The notes: generated from the sequence alone by a model not told the origin. Counted from the first letter of the stretch, positions 1 through 7,111 are shown. The stretch is DNA of 9,087 nt from an uncultured beta proteobacterium (GCA_903927495.1 CAIYNH010000675.1:1-9087); one strand, 5' to 3'. Program-made: numbers and translations.

Positions 1-440
1 CGGCACCTGACTTCAAACAGGCGCAAACCGAACTCGCCGCCATGCGGAGCCAGATGGACCGTGCAGAAAAAGCCGATCCAAGTGCCAATTCTGGCACCGT
101 CAGTGACTACATCGCCAAGTTCCGTGACTTTAAATACCACGAAACCTTGTTTGAACTTTTTGCCAAGCAATACGAGATGGCCCGGGTAGACGAGAGCCGA
201 GAAGGTGCCATTATTCAGGTGCTTGACGTTGCTCAAGCACCCGAGCGCAAGAGCAAGCCCAAAAAAGCCCTGATTGCCTTGATGAGCACGCTGGCTACAG
301 GCTTTGCGCTGTTGCTATTTGTCTTTATTCGCCAAGCGCTGCGGGGTGCAGCCCAAATGCCGGAATCAGCTGAAAAGCTGGGCCGACTACAGCAAGCTTG
401 GAACAGGGCATTAGGGCGTAAGCCTGAAGTGGGAGCGTAG
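1..440 (+). CDS. Wzz/chain-length-determinant-like protein, C-terminal part (5' partial)
   Basis: The reading frame is open from base 3 to a TAG at 438-440, so the gene starts before the window; about 145 residues are visible. In order they show a charged, probably helical stretch, then the segment FELFAKQYEMARVDESREG followed by VLDVAQAPERKSKPKK, then one hydrophobic membrane segment (visible residues about 89-110), then a short basic cytoplasmic tail. A periplasmic coiled coil, a Pro/Lys-rich motif and a final transmembrane helix are typical of the C-terminus of Wzz-family polysaccharide co-polymerases, which sit in the inner membrane and control chain length of O-antigen, capsule or exopolysaccharide. 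The next gene, 27 bp downstream on the same strand, is a polysaccharide-initiating transferase, which supports this call. A tyrosine-kinase-fused relative is unlikely because the protein ends soon after the membrane helix. The family is fairly sure; the polymer is unknown. Confidence 0.8.
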   Translation, partial: APDFKQAQTELAAMRSQMDRAEKADPSANSGTVSDYIAKFRDFKYHETLFELFAKQYEMARVDESREGAIIQVLDVAQAPERKSKPKKALIALMSTLATGFALLLFVFIRQALRGAAQMPESAEKLGRLQQAWNRALGRKPEVGA

Positions 441-455
441 CAATATTATTTCAAT

Positions 456-460
456 GGGAG
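456..460 (+). promoter_or_regulatory. Shine-Dalgarno sequence of the sugar-phosphate transferase gene
   Basis: GGGAG lies 7 nt before the ATG at 468. It supports that start codon and is the clearest ribosome binding site in the window. Confidence 0.6.
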
Positions 461-467
461 TCTCGTC

Positions 468-1589
468 ATGCAAATCTATTACATCGTCTTTGTCGTAACC
501 TTAATAGCCAGCATCTTGCTGGTCACCACTCAGGGTTGGCATGGCCAGTTCAGCATGGACAGTGCTGTTGGAGTGCAAAAATTTCACAAAACACCCACGC
601 CCCGTGTCGGTGGCGTAGCCATTGCGCTCGGTCTGACCTGCGCATGGTTGCTGTCTGAGGCTGATGTGCGAGCCATCCTCGGCCCCATGCTGCTGGCAGG
701 TATACCGGCATTTGGTTTCGGTCTGGCTGAAGACATCACCAAGAAGGTTGGCGTGCTGCCGCGCTTACTGGCCACCATGTTCAGTGGCGCGCTGGGTTGG
801 TACCTGACCGGTGTGGCCATGCAAAACACTGGCTTGCCGGTGTTCGACTGGTTGCTGCAATTCACACCGCTGGCGGTACTATTTACAGCCTTTGCTGTGG
901 GAGGCTTAGCCAACGCAGTCAATATCATTGACGGTTTTAACGGCCTGGCTACAGGTGCCGTTTCCATCATGCTGGGTGCGATGGGACTGATAGCGTTGAC
1001 AGTGGGCGACGCACCTCTGGCGACCGTGTGTTTTACCGTGGCTGCGTGCACAATCGGCTTTGGTGCTATTAATTGGCCTTTGGGTAAAATATTTCTCGGT
1101 GACGGTGGTGCCTATCTGCTGGGTTTTTTGGTCGGGTGGATTGCGGTGCTGCTGCCCATGCGTCATTCCGAAGTGACTGCATGGGTCACGTTGCTCGTCT
1201 GCGCTTACCCGGTACTTGAGGTGGGTTTCTCATACAGACGCAAATCGAAACGAATTGGACACCACCCCGGACAACCCGATAAAGTACACCTTCACATGCT
1301 GGTGTACCGCCGTCTGGCACGCCCGTCTTTTCCGAGCAGCAGTTGTGCCATGCAAAACGGCATGACTGCCCCGTTCATGTGGTTACTTGCTGCGTTGCCG
1401 GCCTTATGGGCTATTCCATTTGCACAAAATACCCCCATGCTGGCACTCGGATTTGGCGTTGCATTATTCACATACCGCAGTGTCTATGCACGGTTGACCC
1501 AGTTTCGGTGGTGCTTCGCACCCCACACTATGCAAGTGAAAATGCCGGGATTTGTCACGTCATCTTCTGCGTCTTGTAAATTCGATTGA
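468..1589 (+). CDS. WecA/MraY-superfamily undecaprenyl-phosphate sugar-1-phosphate transferase
   Basis: This 373-residue multi-pass inner-membrane protein is predicted to transfer a sugar-1-phosphate, probably GlcNAc-1-P or a related HexNAc, from a UDP-sugar to undecaprenyl phosphate, the first step of O-antigen or other glycan synthesis. Superfamily motifs appear in order: HKTPTPRVGG (40-49), the acidic pair site as AED (87-89), NAVNIIDGFNGLA (149-161, with Asp155), FLGDGG (209-214, with Asp212), and the His-rich cytoplasmic loop HHPGQPDKVHLHMLVYRR (265-282). Hydrophobic helices fill the rest, beginning with an N-terminal one (about 3-20). Length suits WecA/WbpL/TagO-type enzymes. The His loop and HKTPTPRVGG favour this branch over MraY of peptidoglycan synthesis. 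The first residue of the usual DD pair is Glu88. The start is ATG with a GGGAG ribosome site, 27 bp after the Wzz-like gene, so the two are probably cotranscribed. The exact donor sugar cannot be read from the sequence. Confidence 0.88.
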   Translation: MQIYYIVFVVTLIASILLVTTQGWHGQFSMDSAVGVQKFHKTPTPRVGGVAIALGLTCAWLLSEADVRAILGPMLLAGIPAFGFGLAEDITKKVGVLPRLLATMFSGALGWYLTGVAMQNTGLPVFDWLLQFTPLAVLFTAFAVGGLANAVNIIDGFNGLATGAVSIMLGAMGLIALTVGDAPLATVCFTVAACTIGFGAINWPLGKIFLGDGGAYLLGFLVGWIAVLLPMRHSEVTAWVTLLVCAYPVLEVGFSYRRKSKRIGHHPGQPDKVHLHMLVYRRLARPSFPSSSCAMQNGMTAPFMWLLAALPALWAIPFAQNTPMLALGFGVALFTYRSVYARLTQFRWCFAPHTMQVKMPGFVTSSSASCKFD

Positions 1590-1636
1590 ACGCTGTTGAC
1601 TCTGTCATTGTGCTCTTGAGACATTATCCGCACACA

Positions 1637-1648
1637 CTGACAAGTCAG
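1637..1648. repeat. Short dyad CTGACAAGTCAG upstream of fur
   Basis: The arms CTGAC and GTCAG are separated by only AA, about 60 bp before the fur start. The two-base centre is too small for a stable RNA loop, so if it matters it would be as a protein-binding dyad. It does not resemble a Fur box. It may be chance. Confidence 0.25.
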
Positions 1649-1708
1649 CACCGTGATGTACAAAAGTCAAGGGTTGATGAACTTTATTGCTAGTACCATC
1701 GGTTGACC

Positions 1709-2140
1709 ATGACCCGCATCGAAGAAATCAAGAGCACCGGCCTCAAGGCCACCATTCCGCGCCAGAAGATACTGGAGGTATTCCAGACTAACGGGGTGCG
1801 GCACATGACGGCTGAGGACGTGTACCGCGTGCTGCACAACGAGGGTGCCGATGTCAGCTTGGCAACCGTCTATCGGGTGCTGCTGCAGTTCGAGGAATCT
1901 GGTCTGCTGATCCGTGGAAATTTTGATTCAGACAAGTCGGTATATGAGCTCAATGAGGGTCAACACCATGACCATTTGGTTTGTTTGGACTGCGGCAAGG
2001 TCGAAGAGTTTTACGACCCCGAGATCGAACAAAGACAGCAACAGGTAGCCAACGAACGCGGGTTTACATTGCAAGAACACGCTCTGTCTCTCTACGCCCA
2101 CTGCACCAAATTCAACTGCGAAAGTCGAAACACGCGCTGA
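1709..2140 (+). CDS. fur: Ferric uptake regulator Fur
   Basis: This 143-residue cytoplasmic metal-dependent repressor would, with Fe2+, bind Fur boxes in front of iron-acquisition genes. The N-terminal winged helix-turn-helix (about 10-80) includes SLATVYRVLLQFEESGLL. The C-terminal dimer and metal domain has HHDHLVCLDCGKVEEF (86-101). Recognised ligands are His32, Glu80, His86, His87, Asp88, His89, Cys92, Cys95, Glu107, His124, Cys132 and Cys137, almost all one position off E. coli Fur numbering. The CxxC (92-95) and C-x4-C (132-137) pairs would make the structural zinc site. These residues favour Fur over Zur or PerR. I chose ATG 1709 because it gives the usual MTxIEExKSTGLKAT beginning; an in-frame TTG at 1703 would add two residues, and a TAG at 1691-1693 closes the frame above it. 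I see no good Shine-Dalgarno or strong promoter. Iron autoregulation is not evident, as no Fur box is visible upstream. Confidence 0.93.
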   Translation: MTRIEEIKSTGLKATIPRQKILEVFQTNGVRHMTAEDVYRVLHNEGADVSLATVYRVLLQFEESGLLIRGNFDSDKSVYELNEGQHHDHLVCLDCGKVEEFYDPEIEQRQQQVANERGFTLQEHALSLYAHCTKFNCESRNTR

Positions 2141-2360
2141 AAAACTGCAGCCATGAACCGAATTGCCGGAGTCAGCAGCGTGTACGGCATGATTTTCATG
2201 ACAAGCCGTGTTCTGATGCCACACGCTCGCAGCCCTGGCACTTTCGCTGCAACAACTACAAGGTCGACTTCATTTTGCTGTGTATGTGATAGTGCTAAAT
2301 GCTTACTGGCAAAGCGTTAGAGGTCATTTAACCTTGCTTGTTCGGAATAGGTAAGCGGAC
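2141..2360. other. Convergent intergenic region between fur and the STK-HDOD-GAF gene
   Basis: These 220 bp lie between two converging stop codons. All frames were considered; the open stretches (for example from an ATG at 2154 in the fur frame, about 55 codons) have no ribosome site and encode nothing I recognise. There is no strong GC-rich hairpin with a T-tract, so I cannot place a terminator for either gene. No insertion-sequence ends or tRNA are visible. It is longer than the other gaps here and could hold an untranslated region or a gene remnant. Confidence 0.4.
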
Positions 2361-4835
2361 TTAACTGGACTGTTTAAAGGCCATGATGGCCTGGTTGCGA
2401 AGGGTGCGCAGCATCGACAGATCTTTATCGTCCACCGTCAGCCCCCCTTTGATGGCCTTGTCGGCATAGATCAATCCCAATGGTTTGCCTTTGATCAGCA
2501 AGGGAAGAATCAAAAATGCCGGGGCATTAAAACTCTGGCGATACCAGGCTGGCAGGCTGGCCACGATCCGCGGGTCACTGGAATCGCTGATCAGTGTGTC
2601 CGCGCCTTTGTTGCAAACCGTGGCAAACAGGTCCGGTTTGCCAGTTGTATGCAACGGCACGCAAAAAGATTTAACCACCCCTTCAACACCCGGCCCCAGA
2701 CCAAAACGCCCGGTGAGCATGTCAATTTTGGGATCGCGCATACAAAAAATGATGCGATGAAAATCCAGTGCCCGATACATTGCTTCCAGAATCATGCGCA
2801 GCACATCACTGAGCTTGAAATCTTCAACCATAACATTGGTAATGTCCTGGATGCCCGCTGCCAGGGTTTGCGTGACGTGTTCAGCATGGTGTCGCTGAGC
2901 TGGGCTAGGGTTGGCGGTGATGGCTTGGGTGGCATGGAGATCGGTGGAGCCAGCCGCCTCCTGATTTGCTTGCTGCTGCATGGCCTCGGTACTGGCATCG
3001 GCAGGACCATTCAGCAAGTGCGACATTTTGGAGCTGGCTGGAACGGTAAGATCCATCGCTTGTGCCAACTCAATCAGTTTTTTGCGCGCCGTGACCGTGG
3101 CCGAATGCACCTCGTTGCCGCTGAGCCCCAGAACCTTGCCATAGCGCTTGCCCGCTTGTGACAACTGCCGCTCGACTTCAGCGGGGTCGGCATGCAACAT
3201 CGCATCGGCCATTTCGTTAGATACCCGCGCTCGCCAGCGCATACGCTCCAGCAACTCAGGGGGTGTGCGTGAGGGCGGATCACCGGCTGGTTTGGTAATG
3301 CATTTTTGAATGCTCTCAGGCAGCCCCCAGGCCTTGGCAACCCCGAGTCCCAGGGCTTCAAAATTGATTCCCAATACCCGGGTTGATGCTGCCATCTCGC
3401 TGATAGGCTCACGTGCCGTGGAGACCAGATTGCGGATTGCGGCAGCTTCTTCCGGAAAATAAAACTGCGACAGCATCCGACCCAGGTTTTGAAATAATGC
3501 ACCAATGAAGGCCTCTTCACCCTCCCGCGCCGATTCGCCTAATTCAGCTGCTAGCGAGCCCGACATCAATGCGCGTAAAAACTCCTCCTTCAGCAAGTTG
3601 GCGTTGGCTTTGTCCTGCATATGTTCCAGCAGTACCAAACTCAACGCCATGTTGCGTATTCCGTTAAAGCCGACCAAGGTCACTGCCCGTGATACTGTTC
3701 CAATGCTGCTACCCCGGGCATAGTGTGCACTGTTGACCAGACGCAACAGTTTGTTGGTGAGTGCCACGTCCTTCAGGATTTCGTTGGTCACGCTGCTGAC
3801 GCTCTCCTTCTCGGACGAGGCCATGCTCTGAATGTGAACAATGGACTCGGACAAGGCCGGAAAGTCGCTCTTGTGGCGCATGCGCCGCAACAAAAAATCC
3901 AACGTACCATTGTTTTTACCAGCAGTTCCTGCGCCCTGCTTGCCATCACCAGCGAGGTCGTTACCGCGCCACTGTTTCAATGCCTCCAGAAACATCCGGG
4001 CACCCTGAAAGCGCAACTCTGGTTCGTGTGCCAGTGCCCGCAACATGATGGCCCGCAACTGATCGTCAATACTGGATAACAAATTTTCAGGAAATTGCAG
4101 GGGTTCATGGGCTACCTGGTACATCACCCGATACGGATCTGCCCCGTTAATCAGCGGTTTCCCCGAGAGCATTTCAGCCAGTAAAAGCCCTGCCGAATAG
4201 ATATCCATCAGCGGCGTGACGGCTGCGCCCCTGGCGGCTTCAGGTGCCATGTAGGCGGGAGTGCCGGCACCGTCTGGGGTGGTTTGAGACGAAGGCGCGC
4301 CACTTATGCGCATGGCAATGCCAAAATCCATCACTCGGGCCCGACCATTGGCATCGATCAGCACGTTGGAAGGCTTCAGGTCGCGATGCACCACCCCGCT
4401 GGCATGTGCAGCCACCAAAGCACTGATCACATCCTGCATCAGGTTCACCGCATGCTCGGCTGACAACACGCCTTGCTTGGCCAGCAGGCTTGACAGCGTC
4501 TGACCGGCCACGTACTCAAAAACTAGGTAAGGTTGTTGACCCTGCACATCGGCCTCAAACACCGGCACGATGTTGACATGCGTCAGGCGGCTAACACTGC
4601 GTGCCTCTTGCAGCCATTGGGTAATCGCGGTGGCATCCGAACCGCGCATGGGCTTCATCAGTTTGATCGCGACTTCACGTTCCAGCCTGGGATCAAAGCC
4701 CAACCAGACTTGCGACTGGGTTCCCTGACCCAGCATGCGTTTGAGTTCAAACCGACCCAGCATGGTAGGCGATTGCCCAGCAACGGCACCGGTGGTCATG
4801 CGTTTGATCGTGGATAGGGGTGAAAAATCGGCCAT
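2361..4835 (-). CDS. Ser/Thr protein kinase - HDOD - GAF fusion protein
   Basis: This protein is about 824 residues, with no signal peptide or membrane helix, so it is probably cytoplasmic. Numbering below is from a possible upstream TTG at 4868, 11 residues earlier. The Hanks-type kinase domain (about 38-300) has the glycine loop GQGTQSQV (47-54), VAIK with Lys69, Glu88 of helix C, HRDLKPSN (161-168, catalytic Asp163), DFG (181-183) and AYMAPE (205-210). All catalytic residues are present, but the third loop glycine is Ser52. An HDOD domain follows (about 325-530, with SDFPALSESI and LRLVNSAHYARG). The usual HD metal pair is absent (LFQNLGRML), as expected for HDOD rather than an active phosphohydrolase. 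After a helical region and a Gln/Ala-rich linker (about 610-665) comes a GAF-like domain (about 672-832, with LILPLLIKGKPLGLIYADK). The likely role is signal integration: GAF senses a ligand and the kinase phosphorylates partners. The substrate is unknown. The start is uncertain (ATG 4835, ATG 4799 or TTG 4868) because none has a clear ribosome site. The gene is divergent from ompR. Confidence 0.85.
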   Translation of the reverse strand: MADFSPLSTIKRMTTGAVAGQSPTMLGRFELKRMLGQGTQSQVWLGFDPRLEREVAIKLMKPMRGSDATAITQWLQEARSVSRLTHVNIVPVFEADVQGQQPYLVFEYVAGQTLSSLLAKQGVLSAEHAVNLMQDVISALVAAHASGVVHRDLKPSNVLIDANGRARVMDFGIAMRISGAPSSQTTPDGAGTPAYMAPEAARGAAVTPLMDIYSAGLLLAEMLSGKPLINGADPYRVMYQVAHEPLQFPENLLSSIDDQLRAIMLRALAHEPELRFQGARMFLEALKQWRGNDLAGDGKQGAGTAGKNNGTLDFLLRRMRHKSDFPALSESIVHIQSMASSEKESVSSVTNEILKDVALTNKLLRLVNSAHYARGSSIGTVSRAVTLVGFNGIRNMALSLVLLEHMQDKANANLLKEEFLRALMSGSLAAELGESAREGEEAFIGALFQNLGRMLSQFYFPEEAAAIRNLVSTAREPISEMAASTRVLGINFEALGLGVAKAWGLPESIQKCITKPAGDPPSRTPPELLERMRWRARVSNEMADAMLHADPAEVERQLSQAGKRYGKVLGLSGNEVHSATVTARKKLIELAQAMDLTVPASSKMSHLLNGPADASTEAMQQQANQEAAGSTDLHATQAITANPSPAQRHHAEHVTQTLAAGIQDITNVMVEDFKLSDVLRMILEAMYRALDFHRIIFCMRDPKIDMLTGRFGLGPGVEGVVKSFCVPLHTTGKPDLFATVCNKGADTLISDSSDPRIVASLPAWYRQSFNAPAFLILPLLIKGKPLGLIYADKAIKGGLTVDDKDLSMLRTLRNQAIMAFKQSS

Positions 4836-4897
4836 AAATAGTGCAGTGTTAGGACGAAAGCTGTGCAAATTCTCGCATCATGCATGAAAAGGGAAAC

Positions 4898-4917
4898 AGA
4901 TGTAACAAGATGTCAAG
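4898..4917 (-). promoter_or_regulatory. Candidate OmpR-family binding site (two tandem 10-bp units)
   Basis: Read on the minus strand, two consecutive 10-mers CTTGACATCT and TGTTACATCT match at 7 of 10 positions, so ACATCT recurs exactly 10 bp apart. OmpR-family regulators bind tandem 10-bp half-sites as head-to-tail dimers, and E. coli OmpR half-sites commonly contain GTTACAT. The site lies 75 bp upstream of ompR and about 63 bp upstream of the kinase ATG. Binding by the OmpR encoded here is inference. Confidence 0.45.
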
Positions 4918-4965
4918 AATGGCAGAAAATTAGCAAAAAACGAACTCAAGCCGATCAAAATTGGG

Positions 4966-4975
4966 TTGTTACAAA
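4966..4975 (+). promoter_or_regulatory. Second GTTACA half-site, inverted relative to the first
   Basis: TTGTTACA at 4966-4973 is the exact reverse complement of TGTAACAA at 4901-4908, with 57 bp between them. It ends 18 bp before the ompR ATG. No adjacent second 10-bp unit is evident, so it would be a single or weak OmpR half-site, or the other anchor of a repression loop. Confidence 0.35.
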
Positions 4976-4991
4976 TTCAAGTAGATAGAGT

Positions 4992-5723
4992 ATGGCAGCT
5001 AACCCCAACCGCGTTGACAAAATTCTGGTCGTTGATGACGACCTTCGCATCCGCGACCTGTTGCGCCGCTACCTGACGCAAGAGAGCTTCGAGGTTTTAC
5101 TGGCCGAAGATGGTAAGGCCCTGACGCGGATTTTGCTGCGCGAGCCAGTTGACTTGATCGTGCTTGACCTCATGATGCCCGGCGAAGATGGCCTTTCGGT
5201 TTGCCGACGTCTGCGCGGCGCCGGCAACCGCACGCCCATCATCATGCTGACGGCCAAGGGCGAAGACATCGACCGTATCGTCGGCCTGGAAGTCGGAGCC
5301 GACGACTACCTGGGCAAACCCTTCAACCCACGTGAACTGCTCGCCCGAATCCATGCCGTGTTGCGTCGTCGGCCAACCCTCGAAGCACCGGGTTCACCCT
5401 CGATCGACAACGAAACCGTCATTTTTGGCCCGTTTTCATTTGATATGGGGGCCCGCACCTTGCGCAGAGGCATCGAGGATTTGCCACTGACCACCGGTGA
5501 ATTCGCCATGCTCAAGACCTTGGTTCGGCACCCACGCCAGCCGCTGTCGCGGGAAAAACTGGCACAACTGGCACGAGGACGCGACTTCGAGCCGTTTGAT
5601 CGCAGTCTGGATGTGCAGGTCTCGCGTCTTCGCAAACTGATTGAAGTCGATGCCACCTCCCCGCGCTTTATCCAGACAGTCTGGGGAGTGGGCTACGTGT
5701 TTGTTCCCGATGGCAGCTCCTGA
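4992..5723 (+). CDS. ompR: Response regulator OmpR
   Basis: This 243-residue cytoplasmic transcription factor is phosphorylated by the kinase encoded directly downstream. The receiver domain (about 8-125) has the acidic pocket Asp15/Asp16, the phospho-acceptor Asp59 (LIVLDLMMPGEDGLS), Thr87 (IIMLTAKGE) and Lys109 (DDYLGKPFNPRELLARI). The C-terminal winged helix (about 142-240) carries LTTGEFAMLK, PLSREKL and ARGRDFEPFDRSLDVQVSRL, and ends QTVWGVGYVFVPDG. These segments are close to E. coli OmpR, including the characteristic PGEDGLS and VFVPDGS ends, so OmpR is preferred over PhoB, RstA or QseB. The start is fixed at ATG 4992 because a TAG sits two codons upstream in frame (4986-4988). The ribosome site is weak. 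The stop is at 5721-5723, at the beginning of envZ. GTTACA-type elements upstream suggest autoregulation. Targets other than its own region cannot be read from this window. Confidence 0.96.
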   Translation: MAANPNRVDKILVVDDDLRIRDLLRRYLTQESFEVLLAEDGKALTRILLREPVDLIVLDLMMPGEDGLSVCRRLRGAGNRTPIIMLTAKGEDIDRIVGLEVGADDYLGKPFNPRELLARIHAVLRRRPTLEAPGSPSIDNETVIFGPFSFDMGARTLRRGIEDLPLTTGEFAMLKTLVRHPRQPLSREKLAQLARGRDFEPFDRSLDVQVSRLRKLIEVDATSPRFIQTVWGVGYVFVPDGSS

Positions 5724-5730
5724 AACCGAC

Positions 5731-7110
5731 ATGCCAGACCAGCGCCTGGCCGAAACCTCGCCAAGCAGCGCACCCCACAGCGGCTTGAGCCTGTTCTGGC
5801 GGACATTTTTCTTATTGGCATTGCTGCTCGTCGGTAGTGTCGTTGCCTGGGTTCAGACTCTGCGCGAAATGGAGTTTGAACCGCGTGCCTTGCAAACTGC
5901 CCAACAAATTGCCTCGCTGGTGAACCTGAGCCGTGCTGCGGTGATGCACTCGGACGCGATCGCCCGGGTATCGCTGTTCAAGACCATGAAAGACCAGGAA
6001 CACGTGATGATCGTGCCGCGTGAACCCAACGATGTGTTTGCGCCCTTTGACGAAGATGATCACGGTAAGCGCATTTCAAAAGAACTCATACGCAAACTTG
6101 GAGCGGGTACGGTGGTTGCCAACAGTGTCAACCAGGTAGGAGGTTTGTGGGTTGGCTTCACAATTGACAAAGACCGCTATTGGCTACAAACCGACCGAGC
6201 GCGTTTTAACCAGCCCGCCGGCAGCACCTGGCTAATCTGGCTGATCACGGCGGCGGCGCTGTCGCTCTCGGGCGCAGCCTGGATTGCCCGACTGATCAAT
6301 CGCCCGTTGAAAGAATTGTCGTTTGCAGCAAGTCGCGTACGTGAGGGCGACTTTGAGGCCAGCGCACTCAATGAGCTGGTCTCCACCAGTGAGATTCGAG
6401 CGGTCAATATTGGCTTTAACCGCATGACACAAAAGCTCGCAAAAATCGAACAGGATCGGGCGGTCATGCTGGCAGGCATTTCACACGATCTGCGTACCCC
6501 CTTGGCGCGTTTGCGCCCGGAGACCGAGCTCAGCGTAGCCGACCTCGACGCTCGCGAAAATATGGCCGCAGACATCGCCCAACTGGACTCCATCATCGAC
6601 AAGTTTCTGGATTACGCGCGCCCCGGCAACATGGGGTTAAAAGTGGTTTCCCTGAACAAAACCGTCGAGTCCTGCTTAGTCAGTCTGCGTAAACGCCCCG
6701 ACATGCAGTTCAAAGTGGCTCTGCAAGACAATCTGAAGGTGATGGCGGACCCGGTCGAACTGCAACGCATCATCACCAACTTACTGGAAAACGCCGGACG
6801 CTACGGAAAGTCAGCAGATACCGGCATTGCCATGGTTGAGATCTCGGCGCGTGGCGAGGACAAGGCGGTGCTGATCCGGGTTCGTGATTACGGCGTGGGC
6901 GTGCCTCAGAATCAGCTCAAACAACTTACCACGCCGTTTTATCGGGGTGAAGCTGCGCGCACGGCAGCCAACGGCACCGGACTTGGACTGGCAATTGTGG
7001 AAAAAACCATCTCCCGAATGGGCGGACTGTTTGAGCTCAGCAACGCTTCCAGTGGTGGTCTTTGTGCACACATCAAACTGCAGCGCGGGTTCACCGAAGT
7101 CACCGCTTGA
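5731..7110 (+). CDS. envZ: EnvZ-type sensor histidine kinase
   Basis: This inner-membrane sensor kinase/phosphatase pairs with OmpR. From ATG 5731 it has 459 residues: a first membrane helix (about 21-42), a periplasmic domain of roughly 120 residues (43-166), a second helix (167-186), HAMP (about 187-240), a HisKA dimerisation domain with the phospho-acceptor His252 in GISHDLRTPLARLR, and an HATPase_c domain with the N box ITNLLENAGRYG (348-359), G1 DYGVGVP (386-392) and G2 NGTGLGLAI (414-422). All catalytic motifs are intact. SHDLRTPLAR and HAMP-HisKA spacing match EnvZ. The periplasmic region shows little I can match to the E. coli sensor domain. The start is ambiguous: ATG 5731 lies 7 bp past the ompR stop, while ATG 5710 would overlap ompR by 14 bp and add seven residues. 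Neither has a clear ribosome site, and translational coupling to ompR is likely. Operon with ompR. Confidence 0.94.
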   Translation: MPDQRLAETSPSSAPHSGLSLFWRTFFLLALLLVGSVVAWVQTLREMEFEPRALQTAQQIASLVNLSRAAVMHSDAIARVSLFKTMKDQEHVMIVPREPNDVFAPFDEDDHGKRISKELIRKLGAGTVVANSVNQVGGLWVGFTIDKDRYWLQTDRARFNQPAGSTWLIWLITAAALSLSGAAWIARLINRPLKELSFAASRVREGDFEASALNELVSTSEIRAVNIGFNRMTQKLAKIEQDRAVMLAGISHDLRTPLARLRPETELSVADLDARENMAADIAQLDSIIDKFLDYARPGNMGLKVVSLNKTVESCLVSLRKRPDMQFKVALQDNLKVMADPVELQRIITNLLENAGRYGKSADTGIAMVEISARGEDKAVLIRVRDYGVGVPQNQLKQLTTPFYRGEAARTAANGTGLGLAIVEKTISRMGGLFELSNASSGGLCAHIKLQRGFTEVTA

Positions 7111-7111
7111 G

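Larger units (their letters stand above)
4836..4991. promoter_or_regulatory. Shared divergent promoter region, STK-HDOD-GAF gene and ompR
   Basis: These 156 bp separate two divergent starts and are clearly more AT-rich than the flanking genes, as expected of a promoter region. They contain the OmpR-like tandem units and the inverted GTTACA copy listed separately. A perfect -35 hexamer TTGACA reads on the minus strand at 4911-4916, about 75 bp before the kinase start, but no matching -10 is present 16-18 bp further. For ompR I see no convincing sigma70 pair and only a weak ribosome site before its ATG. Confidence 0.6.

Noticed and set aside
1343..1579. A 78-codon open frame overlapping the end of the sugar-phosphate transferase gene.
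   Set aside because: It lies fully inside that gene in another frame, is Cys/His-rich without any family signature, and has no ribosome site. The transferase frame stays open with plausible membrane segments to its own stop.
1703..1705. TTG at 1703 as the fur start.
   Set aside because: ATG 1709 gives the usual Fur N-terminus and is a stronger codon; there is no ribosome site that favours the TTG.
1590..1708. A Fur box or sigma70 promoter before fur.
   Set aside because: TTGACT at 1596-1601 has no -10 at acceptable spacing, and no GATAAT-type repeats are present.
2321..2334. AGGT-CATTTA-ACCT inverted repeat in the fur/kinase gap as a terminator.
   Set aside because: The stem is only four base pairs and no T-tract follows.
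2378..2392. A 7-bp palindrome (AGGCCAT-C-ATGGCCT on the minus strand) near the 3' end of the kinase gene, followed by TTTAAA, as a possible terminator.
   Set aside because: It lies within the last codons of the gene, the loop would be very small and the T-run is only three bases, so I do not call a terminator.
5641..5730. TTG 5641 as the envZ start.
   Set aside because: It would overlap ompR by more than 80 bp, and the added residues precede any conserved region. ATG 5731 or 5710 is more likely.
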